Below the pieces are notes generated by a model, which worked only from the letters and a program-made list of their open reading frames with translations, was not told the DNA's origin and ran no database searches. This document shows positions 34,548 through 42,738 of a stretch of DNA of 47,156 nucleotides, piece after piece (the stretch's first letter is position 1; each line of letters begins with the position of its first letter). Origin of the DNA: Deltaproteobacteria bacterium (GTDB lineage Bacteria; Bdellovibrionota_C; UBA2361; JAFLCA01); assembly GCA_017302875.1 (NCBI GenBank), contig JAFLCA010000004.1, positions 1-47,156 of the forward strand, written 5' to 3'. A program made the position numbers and the translations under genes.

Positions 34548-34958
34548 TTAAGATTGGGATTTGCCGTCGCTCGGCTCTGGGCCCGCATCGAACAGCTGGC
34601 GATATTCATCCGGCAGACCTGCGTACATTTCCATCAAGACTTTTTCCGAAACAGACTCCCGCAGGACTTCGGATACTGCACGGACCTGCGGCACGACGTT
34701 TTGCATCGTCTCCCCGCTCTCCTCGCATATGCGCTCAAAGAACTCACCAAGCGAGAAGGTCTGTCCCATACGTACAGCCGAGATACTCAAAAAATTTCCG
34801 ATTTCCGGGGGTAGCTCCGCCCGCACTGCATCGCAATGTCCCGCTGGCAAAAGTTCAGCAAGCAGCTCCAGCGTCGTTCGGATAATCTTCAAGGCTTGTT
34901 CGTTCGTGGGAATCTCGCCGAGGCGCTCGACAAGCGTGACGAATTGATTGAATTTCAT
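34548..34958 (-). CDS. DUF2267 family protein
   Basis: 136 aa with AGAGAGGGCC before the ATG. Helical, with the DUF2267 pattern: ALKIIRTTLELLAELLPAGH, CDAVRAELPPEIGNFL, then FFERICEESGETMQNVVPQV and VRAVSEVLRESVSEKVLMEM. These regions end in LPDEYRQLFDAG, as is usual. Members are small soluble proteins often linked to stress genes; role unknown. The tail (GPEPSDGKSQS) is disordered. Confidence 0.78.
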   Translation of the reverse strand: MKFNQFVTLVERLGEIPTNEQALKIIRTTLELLAELLPAGHCDAVRAELPPEIGNFLSISAVRMGQTFSLGEFFERICEESGETMQNVVPQVRAVSEVLRESVSEKVLMEMYAGLPDEYRQLFDAGPEPSDGKSQS

Positions 34959-35098
34959 AGGCCCTCTCTCCTGATTCCGGCTGTCCTAGCTAAGCAGCGC
35001 CGGTTGAAGCTAGGGGGCGAGCATATCACGATCGCCAGAAGTTGCGGCAGAGCATATTCGGAATCCAAAACCTGCCGACGCAGGAAGACGCATCAACT

Positions 35099-35518
35099 TT
35101 AACGTCCTTGGCCTGCGGGAATCTTATCGCAGTTGTACGTGCAAACCTCACGCGACTCGACTTGCCCCCCGCAAGACTGGTAGCAGGCGCGATAGCTTTC
35201 TTCACAGCGCTCAGTGTTGGCTGTGCAGGACTCCAGCCCACAGTCATACCAGCGCTCCTTCTTTCCACGATCAGCCAAATCTTCCTGGCAGCGGCGCTGC
35301 TGCCAGCGAGCATGGTCCTCGCACTGTCGCTGCTGCATCTCTTCTATCTGCTGACACTGAAGTTTTACGGTCTGACATTGAAAGGTGCAGCTACGTCCCT
35401 CAGCAGATCGCGGCGGCGTGAATGAATGTTTAGTCTCGTATACCGGTCCGCACGAGACGAGTCCGAGCAAAAAGAAGGCTGAAAGAAGATGGCGTTTCAA
35501 ATGGATTCTAAGCCTCAT
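35099..35518 (-). CDS. Cysteine-rich lipoprotein, 139 aa
   Basis: Start chosen at 35518, giving a lipoprotein signal (LLSAFFLLGLVSCGPVYE). The mature protein carries about 14 further Cys in regularly spaced pairs: SCTFQCQTVKLQCQQIEEMQ, QRQCEDHARWQQRRCQED, WYDCGLESCTANTERCEESY and RACYQSCGGQV...CTYNCDK. The CxxxC/CxxxxxxC spacing suggests stacked helical hairpins held by disulfides (CHCH-like). It would sit on the outer membrane, facing the oxidising periplasm. The antisense plus-strand frame is not supported. No functional assignment. Confidence 0.75.
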   Translation of the reverse strand: MRLRIHLKRHLLSAFFLLGLVSCGPVYETKHSFTPPRSAEGRSCTFQCQTVKLQCQQIEEMQQRQCEDHARWQQRRCQEDLADRGKKERWYDCGLESCTANTERCEESYRACYQSCGGQVESREVCTYNCDKIPAGQGR

Positions 35519-35576
35519 ACGTGAAGTGAAACAGTTGGGGCGATGGCGCAGAATATTACGCACTTCCCTGATTTCC

Positions 35577-36854
35577 TCAAGCCTGATCATCGATGCGCTG
35601 CGCTATAGCGGTCCCGGCGATCCAGCCGCCCGTCCAAGCGCTTTGGAAGTTGAAACCGCCGGTGATTCCGTCGATATCGAGAATCTCGCCAGCAAAGAAG
35701 AGACCGGGCACCACCTTACTCTGCATCGATCTGAAATCGACTTCCCGCAAATCAACGCCACCACAGGTCACGAATTCGTCCTTAAACTGCCCCTTGCCGT
35801 CAAAAGCCAGCTCATAGTTCGTGAGCAAATCGACCAACTTCTGCAGGGCGCTCTTTCCGATCTGATCCCAAGGGCGCTCGACGAGATCCGGCAGCGTCGA
35901 ACGCAGGAGGTACTCCCAAAGCCGTGCGGGCAATCCGGCTTGCGGAGAGCGCAACAATGTCTTCTTCGGATTGGAACCTTGGTAGGCCGCGAGCTGTTCG
36001 AGCACCTGCTGGCGCGTATGCTCGGTAGCCCAGTGAATTCTGAGTACTCCGCGATAGCCTGCCGCATACAGTTCACGCGCTGCCCAGGCAGAAAGCTTCA
36101 AGACCGCAGGACCACTTACGCCCCAGTGCGTGATGAGCAAGGGGCCGGAGCTTTCGGCAACACGTTTACCCTCCAAAAAGAGATCGATATGAACCCGCGC
36201 AACTGAAACCCCTGAAAGTTCCTGCAAGGCCGAGTCGCGCACGTTGAAGGTAAAAAGAGACGGTGCGAGCGGAGTGACGGTGTGGCCGAGCTGGCGAGCG
36301 AATGCATGCCCCGAAATATGATTTCCCGTTGCCAACATCAAGTTCTCAGCGTGAAGAGTAACATTATTCGCACTGCCCTCTCCCTTCAGCGCATACTCGA
36401 TTTGAAACGTAGCGTTTGGGAGCACTGCGACTTTCTCGGCTTTGCTGTTAAGTCGGAGATCGACTCGTTCCCTGATACGCTCCTTCTCGAAGCAATCGAT
36501 GATAGTTGAAGAGTCATCACTCTCCGGGAACATGCGGCCATCGGCCTCGGCCTTTATGGCTACACCGCGTTCCGAAAGCCACTCAAGCATATTCTGTGGC
36601 TGAAAACGGTGGAACGCCGAGCGCAGCTCTTTGTGTCCACGCGGATAATTCTGAACTAAAGTGGCCGGGTCAAAGCAGTTATGGGTGACATTGCAACGCC
36701 CCCCTCCCGAGATGCGAACTTTCTCGAGCGGTCGGCGATTGCTTTCAAGAATGACAATGCGCGCGGCAGGTCGCTCAGCGCCCACTCGCAGCGCGGCGAA
36801 ATAACCGGCAGCTCCGCCGCCAATTACCACCAGATTCAAAACATCATCATTCAT
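35577..36854 (-). CDS. HI0933/YhiN-family FAD-dependent oxidoreductase
   Basis: 425 aa from ATG 36854. Rossmann start LVVIGGGAAGYFAALRVG, then the family signature EKVRISGGGRCNVTHNCFDP, and FPESDDSSTIIDCF. After MLATGNHISGHAFARQLGHT come VPxLxxFxV-like LAPSLFTFNV, SGPLLITHWGVSGPAVLKLS, TCGGVDLREVDFRSMQSKVV and the C-terminal FAGEILDIDGITGGFNFQSA. The family binds FAD; its substrate is not established. The longer upstream frame adds non-family residues. No neighbour helps with function. Confidence 0.92.
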   Translation of the reverse strand: MNDDVLNLVVIGGGAAGYFAALRVGAERPAARIVILESNRRPLEKVRISGGGRCNVTHNCFDPATLVQNYPRGHKELRSAFHRFQPQNMLEWLSERGVAIKAEADGRMFPESDDSSTIIDCFEKERIRERVDLRLNSKAEKVAVLPNATFQIEYALKGEGSANNVTLHAENLMLATGNHISGHAFARQLGHTVTPLAPSLFTFNVRDSALQELSGVSVARVHIDLFLEGKRVAESSGPLLITHWGVSGPAVLKLSAWAARELYAAGYRGVLRIHWATEHTRQQVLEQLAAYQGSNPKKTLLRSPQAGLPARLWEYLLRSTLPDLVERPWDQIGKSALQKLVDLLTNYELAFDGKGQFKDEFVTCGGVDLREVDFRSMQSKVVPGLFFAGEILDIDGITGGFNFQSAWTGGWIAGTAIAQRIDDQA

Positions 36855-37019
36855 ACGTGTCGCATCATCGGTTCTCCTCGAGCCTCCAGCAAGCAATATA
36901 TGTGCTCCAATGAGCATCCCCCGCTATATTAGGCAAGCCGCGCGGAACAAGCTTCACTTTATGCGTAAGCTATATTAAAAACCACCTCACGCATTTTAAC
37001 CTGCTAAGGAGAGTTTCTC

Positions 37020-37421
37020 ATGTCCTTCTTCAAAGAGTTCAAAGATTTCGCAATGCGCGGCAATGTCGTCGACTTGGCCGTCGGTATCATCATCGGAGCT
37101 GCATTCGGTAAAATCGTTTCGTCGCTAGTCGCCGATATCATCATGCCGCCGATCGGATTACTCGTCGGAGGGGTCGACTTCTCCGATCTTACGATCACCT
37201 TGAAGGAGGCGATTGGAACTGCCCCCGCCGTTACTTTGAACTACGGAAAATTCCTGCAAACTGTTGTCGATTTCACCATTGTCGCTTTTGCGATTTTCCT
37301 AGTGGTCAAAACCATGAATTCCTTCAAACGCCAAAAAGACGCAGCAGTGCCTCCTGCTCCTAGCAACCAGGAAGTACTTTTGGCTGAGATTAGAGATCTG
37401 CTGAAGAAAAAGTCTGCTTAA
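37020..37421 (+). CDS. mscL: Large-conductance mechanosensitive channel MscL
   Basis: 133 aa behind TAAGGAGAG. The N-terminal amphipathic helix [20 protein letters not shown], first pore helix with [28 protein letters not shown] loop, second helix [20 protein letters not shown] and the C-terminal coiled-coil [12 protein letters not shown] are all in place. It forms a pentameric tension-gated pore that releases solutes on hypo-osmotic shock. Its stop is shared with that of the convergent trmO (TTAA), with no terminator space. Confidence 0.97.
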   Translation: MSFFKEFKDFAMRGNVVDLAVGIIIGAAFGKIVSSLVADIIMPPIGLLVGGVDFSDLTITLKEAIGTAPAVTLNYGKFLQTVVDFTIVAFAIFLVVKTMNSFKRQKDAAVPPAPSNQEVLLAEIRDLLKKKSA

Positions 37422-38248
37422 GAATGTCCGACCTGCGGGGCCGGCCAGCGCGCATTGAAAGCTAGCTGCGCCTCGCGGTATGGAACGGACGTCGCCTCGG
37501 AGTTCATCAACAAACGAGGCGGGTAACCTGGTGCCAGCCGTTCAATCGTTACCAACGAGCCCTCTACCGAGAAAAAAGTTCTCCAGGCTCCGCAGCCCAT
37601 ACGAAAATTGCCCTGTGCGGTGCTGGCGATCCGGCGGGTACGGTGTGGGCTGGGGTCTCGTGCCAAAAGCTCGCGGGCGCGCGTGAGGAAATCAATCTCC
37701 CAATTGTCCTTAAGCCACGCTGCCTGTTGCTCAGCGAGGGCACTGAGAACCACCTGAAAGCGAGCTGGCTCTGCCAACTGCGCATCTACCTCGGCAAGCC
37801 AGCCGGTACTCGAATCCGGAAAAGCATCGGCGCTCACAAGGTAGGGTTTAATGTCGAGAATCGGTGTTCCATCCAGAAGATCGTTCTTGCCCACATAGAC
37901 TTTTCGTCCCTCGACTTTTATCAGCGGCACACTGGTGAGGCCGATCGGATTTGGACGATGCGGTGAACGAGTAGCAAAAACTCCCCGCCGCCTACTGCTT
38001 CCGCGCGGAGGGAGCACCATCGGGTTCCAGGTCGTATTGCGATGAAACCACCACACTAACCAGATACGATCGAACCCATTTAGATCGCGCAGAGCCTGCT
38101 CGAAATTATGACCCGGAAAAAGTTCTACAACGCTAACCTCGTCCCTAGAGTTCTCCGGCTGATGCGGGGCATCGAACTTAAGCGCCATTGAAGTATGGAT
38201 TACCCCGATAGGGACAAGGGTCAGAGAAGTTGTTACATCGGCCGTCAT
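37418..38248 (-). CDS. trmO: tRNA (m6t6A37) methyltransferase TrmO/TsaA family
   Basis: 276 aa from the ATG at 38248 (the frame runs upstream without family likeness). Family signature: [10 protein letters not shown] at the start, GRNFEQ-like [82 protein letters not shown]-terminal lobe ([19 protein letters not shown]) is as in E. coli YaeB. It N6-methylates t6A37 of threonine tRNA using SAM. Stops overlap with mscL. Confidence 0.94.
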   Translation of the reverse strand: MTADVTTSLTLVPIGVIHTSMALKFDAPHQPENSRDEVSVVELFPGHNFEQALRDLNGFDRIWLVWWFHRNTTWNPMVLPPRGSSRRRGVFATRSPHRPNPIGLTSVPLIKVEGRKVYVGKNDLLDGTPILDIKPYLVSADAFPDSSTGWLAEVDAQLAEPARFQVVLSALAEQQAAWLKDNWEIDFLTRARELLARDPSPHRTRRIASTAQGNFRMGCGAWRTFFSVEGSLVTIERLAPGYPPRLLMNSEATSVPYREAQLAFNARWPAPQVGHS

Positions 38249-38331
38249 GCCAAAAAGGCTAGCACATTTAAATACACAATGCCTCCGCCGCGACTGTTGC
38301 ACTGCCCGAGGGGAGCGGTAATAGTAGGAGC

Positions 38332-38652
38332 ATGCAAACTGCGGACGTCGATAAGGAACGTGGAACCTGGCCCCTAGTCGGCCTGGCCTATTTCTTCTTT
38401 ATTTTAGCTTTTGTATTTGTACGTCTCGTTTTGGTTTCCCAAGCCCGCGACCCCTACCTTTTCGGCATGGAACTGCCCCGCGCCGAAGGCTTTCGAATCG
38501 CCTGTGGCCTCACAGCTCTCCTGTTCGGGATCTCTGGACTTACCGCCCTCGGTTTCGTGGCCGATCGCGGAAGCGGGCGTCAGCTATTGGTTGCCATCGT
38601 AGCCCTGCCTTTTGTCCTAGTGCTGCTCGAAGCAGTCACACTCGACCTTTGA
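38332..38652 (+). CDS. Small membrane protein, 106 aa, unknown
   Basis: Three hydrophobic helices (LVGLAYFFFILAFVFVRLVL; FRIACGLTALLFGISGLTAL; LLVAIVALPFVLVLLEAVTL) with a short charged start. AGGAG sits unusually close to the ATG. No family is recognised. It stands alone between trmO (divergent) and the ABC-F gene. Confidence 0.65.
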   Translation: MQTADVDKERGTWPLVGLAYFFFILAFVFVRLVLVSQARDPYLFGMELPRAEGFRIACGLTALLFGISGLTALGFVADRGSGRQLLVAIVALPFVLVLLEAVTLDL

Positions 38653-38737
38653 GGTCTGGATCTTTGATTATTTCCCCCTTCCCATGTAAATTTGCCGACG
38701 CTCTTGTCTTGTTTTTTCCCTAAGAGATTACGGTTCA

Positions 38738-40540
38738 ATGTTACAAGTTTCTGGTCTCTCGAAAGCCTACGGCGCTCGCACCCTATTCGATGATGTTACG
38801 TTCAGCCTGACCGCCGGAGAGCGTCTAGGATTGATCGGTCGAAACGGCTGCGGCAAGTCGACACTGTTTCGCCTAATCCTTGATGTTGAGAGTCCCGATC
38901 AGGGCAGCATCAGCCTGCCGCGCGGTTACAAGGTTGGACATCTCGCGCAACACCTTGAGTTCCATCAAGAGAACATCCTCAAGGAAGCCTGCCTCGGATT
39001 GCCTGAAGAGGAACGCGACCAAGAGTATCGCGCCGAAATCATACTGGCCGGGTTAGGTTTTTCGGAGGCCGACCTTTTGCGCGCCCCTTCTGAGTTTTCA
39101 GGCGGATTTCAGATCCGGCTCAATCTGGCCAAGCTCTTGCTATCGGAACCAAATTTGCTGCTGCTTGACGAACCAACCAACTACTTGGACATCGTCTCGA
39201 TGCGCTGGCTGACTGGCTTTTTGCGCGATTGGAAGAACGAGATGATTCTCATCTCGCACGATCGGCTCTTTATGGACGGCGTGACTACGCACACCATGCT
39301 CATCCATCGCGGCCGCATTCGAAAAATCCCAGGCGGAACGGAAAAATTGTACAACCAAGTCCTAGTCGACGAGGAAGTTTACGAAAAAACGCGCATCAAC
39401 GAAGACAAGAAGCGTCGCGATTTAGAACTCTTCATAAGTCGCTTCCGTGCGCAGGCTAGTAAGGCCGCGCAAGTCCAGTCGAAGATCAAGATGCTGGAGA
39501 AGATGGGCAAGAAAGAGGAACTCAGTGTCGAGGAATCTCTCGACTTCCGTTTCTGCGAAGCTCCCTTTCCGGGCAAGCAAGTTTTGGAGGTCGAAAACCT
39601 CTCGTTCGCGTATCCGGGCGGCCCTACGCTTATTGAAGATCTTAACTTCTCGTTGGGCATTCAGGATCGTATCGGAATTATCGGGAAAAACGGCAAGGGC
39701 AAGTCGACTCTTCTTAAACTTCTAAGCGGGGAACTTTCTCCTGTCGCCGGCAGAATCCGCACCAATCAGAACGCCAGCGTTGGGTATTTTGGCCAAACAA
39801 ATATTTCTCGCCTCTCACCTTCACTAACCGTAGAAGATGAAGTGTCGAGCGCTAATTTGCGCCTGCATCGCACGAAAGTGCGCGCCATCTGCGGAACGAT
39901 GATGTTCGAAGGTGACGACGCACTGAAGAAAATCTCCGTTCTTTCCGGTGGCGAAAAGAGTCGTGTGCTGCTCGGACGCATCTTGGCTTTGCCGACGAAT
40001 TTTCTGTTACTGGACGAACCGACCAACCATTTGGACATGGACGCAATCGAATCCATGATCGAAAGTCTGAAAGAGTATCACGGCGCGGTAGTCATTGTAA
40101 CGCATAGCGAATTGTTGCTACGCGAACTAGCGACTCGGCTGATTGTATTCCAGGGCGATAAACCAGAAGTCCTAAATTACGGCTATGACTACTTCCTCGA
40201 AAAAGGCGGTTGGGGCGACGATGATGAAATCAGCTCTAATTCAAATTCCGCGAAGCCTGCTAAGCCGGCCACCCCTGCCCCCCGTTCCGAATCAAAGGAA
40301 CAATCGAAGGCGCTACGCCAAGTTGAAAGACTGCTTGCCGCATCTGAACAGAAGATCATGACTGCCGAGGAAGAAGCTAAGGCACTAGAAAAGGAGCTGG
40401 CGGAAGCTTCCGCTGCTTCAGACATCCAAAAAATTACGCGGCTGTCGTTTCGATTAAAAGAAGTGCAAGAAGCAATCGAGAAGGAATTTGGCGAACTCGA
40501 GAAATTTTCGAAACGCAAAGCTGAAATCCAGAAAGCTTAA
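38738..40540 (+). CDS. ABC-F family ATP-binding protein (Uup/EttA-like)
   Basis: 600 aa. Two ABC domains without membrane helices. First Walker A GLIGRNGCGKST, signature EFSGGFQIRLNLAKLLL, Walker B LLLLDEPTNYLD. Second Walker A GIIGKNGKGKSTLLKL, signature LSGGEKSRVLLGRILA, Walker B FLLLDEPTNHLD. Between them lies the ABC-F linker with RINEDKKRRDLELFISRFRA. The C-terminal 90 residues form a charged coiled coil (ASEQKIMTAEEEAKALEKEL), as in Uup-type proteins. It acts on the ribosome in translation or assembly. The stop is 1 bp from the convergent PPTase gene. Confidence 0.93.
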   Translation: MLQVSGLSKAYGARTLFDDVTFSLTAGERLGLIGRNGCGKSTLFRLILDVESPDQGSISLPRGYKVGHLAQHLEFHQENILKEACLGLPEEERDQEYRAEIILAGLGFSEADLLRAPSEFSGGFQIRLNLAKLLLSEPNLLLLDEPTNYLDIVSMRWLTGFLRDWKNEMILISHDRLFMDGVTTHTMLIHRGRIRKIPGGTEKLYNQVLVDEEVYEKTRINEDKKRRDLELFISRFRAQASKAAQVQSKIKMLEKMGKKEELSVEESLDFRFCEAPFPGKQVLEVENLSFAYPGGPTLIEDLNFSLGIQDRIGIIGKNGKGKSTLLKLLSGELSPVAGRIRTNQNASVGYFGQTNISRLSPSLTVEDEVSSANLRLHRTKVRAICGTMMFEGDDALKKISVLSGGEKSRVLLGRILALPTNFLLLDEPTNHLDMDAIESMIESLKEYHGAVVIVTHSELLLRELATRLIVFQGDKPEVLNYGYDYFLEKGGWGDDDEISSNSNSAKPAKPATPAPRSESKEQSKALRQVERLLAASEQKIMTAEEEAKALEKELAEASAASDIQKITRLSFRLKEVQEAIEKEFGELEKFSKRKAEIQKA

Positions 40541-40541
40541 A

Positions 40542-41213
40542 CTACGGCACGAGGAAAACCGTAGTCAAAACGAAGTCATCGTCCTGCTGCATCCTCACGC
40601 GATGCTTTGAAAAGGCAGCAAAGCGCGGCGGCATCGCGGGAGTCAACGTTACGACAAATGAGCTATCGGCGGGATCGAACTCTAGGCAGGCCCCTTGAAA
40701 CGTCTTGGGTCCGTCGAAAATCGGAGCAAACGCCTTAAAGAGGGCCTCTTTCGCTGAGAAAATACTTAACGCTCGACGCAGGCGCTGTTCGGGCACCGCA
40801 TCAATCCACACCATCTCAGTTGGAGTGCAAACTCGCCGAACGAGCGACTCCCCCATGGAACGCTGAAGGTCTTCGACATCGACTCCGATCGATAAACAGC
40901 GAGCAGAGGCGCCAACCGCTGCAACTGCTAATGTTCTTCCTGATCGGCGCGCATGTGAGATGCTGCCCACCACTCCAGTCGGCCAAAGTGGACTGCGATC
41001 GGCCTGCCTTAGGATGGGCGTTCCGTCATCTTTCCCAAGAGTGGTAAGTGCGGCATGTGCAGCCTGGCGGCCTGCTCGCAAGCCGGTACGCGTCGCCTCT
41101 ACCGTGTGCGGAGGCAGTATCTCCTCTTCCTGCGCGAGACAGGGCACGATAGCGCTGGTCAGGCTATCGACGACGGAAAAAGCAACGTGCGAGGGAAAGG
41201 GAGACTGAAACAT
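40542..41213 (-). CDS. 4'-phosphopantetheinyl transferase (Sfp/EntD type)
   Basis: 223 aa from ATG 41213 (a GTG at 41222 adds three residues). Motifs: RAGRQAAHAAL, PLWPTGVVGSISHARRSGRT, LSIGVDVEDLQRS (Mg-binding Asp and Glu), and IFSAKEALFKAFAPIF. The last motif has the KExxFK of the family. It moves phosphopantetheine from CoA onto acyl or peptidyl carrier proteins. No polyketide or peptide synthetase genes lie in this window. Confidence 0.92.
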   Translation of the reverse strand: MFQSPFPSHVAFSVVDSLTSAIVPCLAQEEEILPPHTVEATRTGLRAGRQAAHAALTTLGKDDGTPILRQADRSPLWPTGVVGSISHARRSGRTLAVAAVGASARCLSIGVDVEDLQRSMGESLVRRVCTPTEMVWIDAVPEQRLRRALSIFSAKEALFKAFAPIFDGPKTFQGACLEFDPADSSFVVTLTPAMPPRFAAFSKHRVRMQQDDDFVLTTVFLVP

Positions 41214-41261
41214 TGCTAACACGCTAGCAAGTCTTGAGGCAAAGTTGAAGCTATCAACTCA

Positions 41262-42296
41262 TTAGGATGCCTGGGAGCGAGCTGTATTTCGTGCCATCTG
41301 GATGTTGCTGCTCTCAAGCTGCCGCAGCGCCGAAGCCAGGACCGCAGCAGGAAGTTTGTCTCCAGCAGGACTCACGAAGTTAAGTTTTGTTTTCAGGGGA
41401 TTGAGATAGGTATCGCGATCATAGAGCGCAAAGTGCAAGTGCGGCCCGGTTGCTGCGCCGCTCATGCCGACTGCGCCTATCACCTGTCCACGTTTGACAC
41501 GACTACCCGGACGCAAACCTGCCGCAATTGTGCTCAGATGCAGGTAGGCACTTGAATAGCGCTCTCCATGTGAGATTCGCAGCATTCTGCCGGCATCGCC
41601 TCGTTCACCCGCAATCACTACGACCCCATCCGAGACGGCACGCACGGCAGTTCCGACCGGCGCGGCAAAATCCACCCCGTTGTGTGGTCGCGGGGTTCCG
41701 TACAGAGGATGAAAGCGCGCCTGCGAAAAGACCGACGATATTCGCGAGAACTTCAGGGGGTAGCGGAGAAACTGTCTGCCGATCGGCTCACCGTTCTCGT
41801 CATAGTAGGCAATTTTACCTTTGCCGTTATCGTAGCGAATGGCGGCAAGGGTAACGCCGTTGTTTCGAAGGGAAGCCGCAAGTATCGGTCCACTCTTGAA
41901 GGTGCCGTCGGGAAGCTGCTCTTGGTTGAAAATCACGCTAAACAGAGCTCCGCGCCGAATGTCACGGCGGAACTCAATCCGTTCTCCGAGTAAATCTACG
42001 AACTGATCAACAACGGCCGCCGAGAGACCGATAGATTCCGCCGTGGCTGCAAAGCTTGATTCAATAACACCGCTCACGACACGCTTTGCATCGACAAGCT
42101 CGCCTCCCTCAATTACCTCGGAGCTCGCGATCGGTATCTGTACGGACAGTACGCGATCCGCAAGGCCCCTTAGGTCAGCCTCGCGCCGAACAGCGATTTC
42201 ATCCGGCGCAAACCATAGCGTCGCTACGAACGCCCAGGCGAGTGGCACCGCAAAGGTCAGTGCAGGATGGGAAGGTAAGAGAATGGGCCTAGGCAT
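41262..42296 (-). CDS. M23 family metallo-endopeptidase (MepM-like)
   Basis: 344 aa. An N-terminal membrane anchor or signal (ALTFAVPLAWAFVATLWFA) is followed by an OapA/MepM-like domain (IESSFAATAESIGLSAAVVD, then LFSVIFNQEQLPDG). The LytM catalytic domain has HPLYGTPRPHNGVDFAAPVG (His and Asp zinc ligands), YLHLS and GPHLHFALYD. All zinc residues are present, so it is likely an active cross-link endopeptidase in the periplasm. It is divergent from the MreB-like/bactofilin pair with a 442-bp shared region, so all three may act on cell shape. Confidence 0.93.
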   Translation of the reverse strand: MPRPILLPSHPALTFAVPLAWAFVATLWFAPDEIAVRREADLRGLADRVLSVQIPIASSEVIEGGELVDAKRVVSGVIESSFAATAESIGLSAAVVDQFVDLLGERIEFRRDIRRGALFSVIFNQEQLPDGTFKSGPILAASLRNNGVTLAAIRYDNGKGKIAYYDENGEPIGRQFLRYPLKFSRISSVFSQARFHPLYGTPRPHNGVDFAAPVGTAVRAVSDGVVVIAGERGDAGRMLRISHGERYSSAYLHLSTIAAGLRPGSRVKRGQVIGAVGMSGAATGPHLHFALYDRDTYLNPLKTKLNFVSPAGDKLPAAVLASALRQLESSNIQMARNTARSQAS

Positions 42297-42738
42297 GGTT
42301 TCTCAAAAGAACTAATAGGCACTGCGCACGTCCAGGGCCTCAGAGCAAGATTCGTGCGCGACTCGCCTGTCGCTCTAGCGTGGGGAATTCCTTCAACTTG
42401 CTGCGAGCCGCTTGAACCCTGCCCTGCGCAAACGTTGCGCAGCAGTGCACACAAAATTCCGTCTCTTCCTAGAGAGCGAGATCGATTGAAATATCGGCCA
42501 TTTCTTGTCACCGCGTGACGCAAATTTATTTCTCCAAAGAAATCGGCCTTCCGCAATTCAAATGCGGGAGACTTTTTGGCATCAGCTGTTTCGCGTGTTT
42601 GCGGACGCAGTGGCACAACGATTGCTCTGTATAAACTGAAGAGAGCCGCTTCCTGGAATTGTGTGGGCCAGTTCGAATCGGCTTCCATCAGTCAAAATAT
42701 CCCCGCCGTAGCACATTTTAATTCGAAGCGGACTCGCT
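42297..42738. promoter_or_regulatory. Divergent promoter region with two inverted repeats
   Basis: 442 bp between the M23 and MreB-like starts with no convincing gene; the minus-strand frame across it has no family features. It contains TGCGCAA-ACG-TTGCGCA (42425-42441), a perfect 7-bp inverted repeat, and GTCAC-CGC-GTGAC (42507-42519), a 5-bp one. Both are candidate operators. No clear -35/-10 pair was picked out. Confidence 0.45.

Noticed and set aside
35042-35425. Plus-strand frame with hydrophobic segments
   Set aside because: It is antisense to the Cys-rich lipoprotein, whose lipobox and Cys spacing are much better evidence.
35385-36206. Long plus-strand frame (273 codons) opposite the flavoprotein gene
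   Set aside because: It is antisense to a clear HI0933-family protein and shows no domain features of its own.
42257-42688. Minus-strand frame of 143 codons across the M23/MreB-like intergenic region
   Set aside because: No family features, overlaps the M23 start, and has a composition unlike neighbouring proteins.
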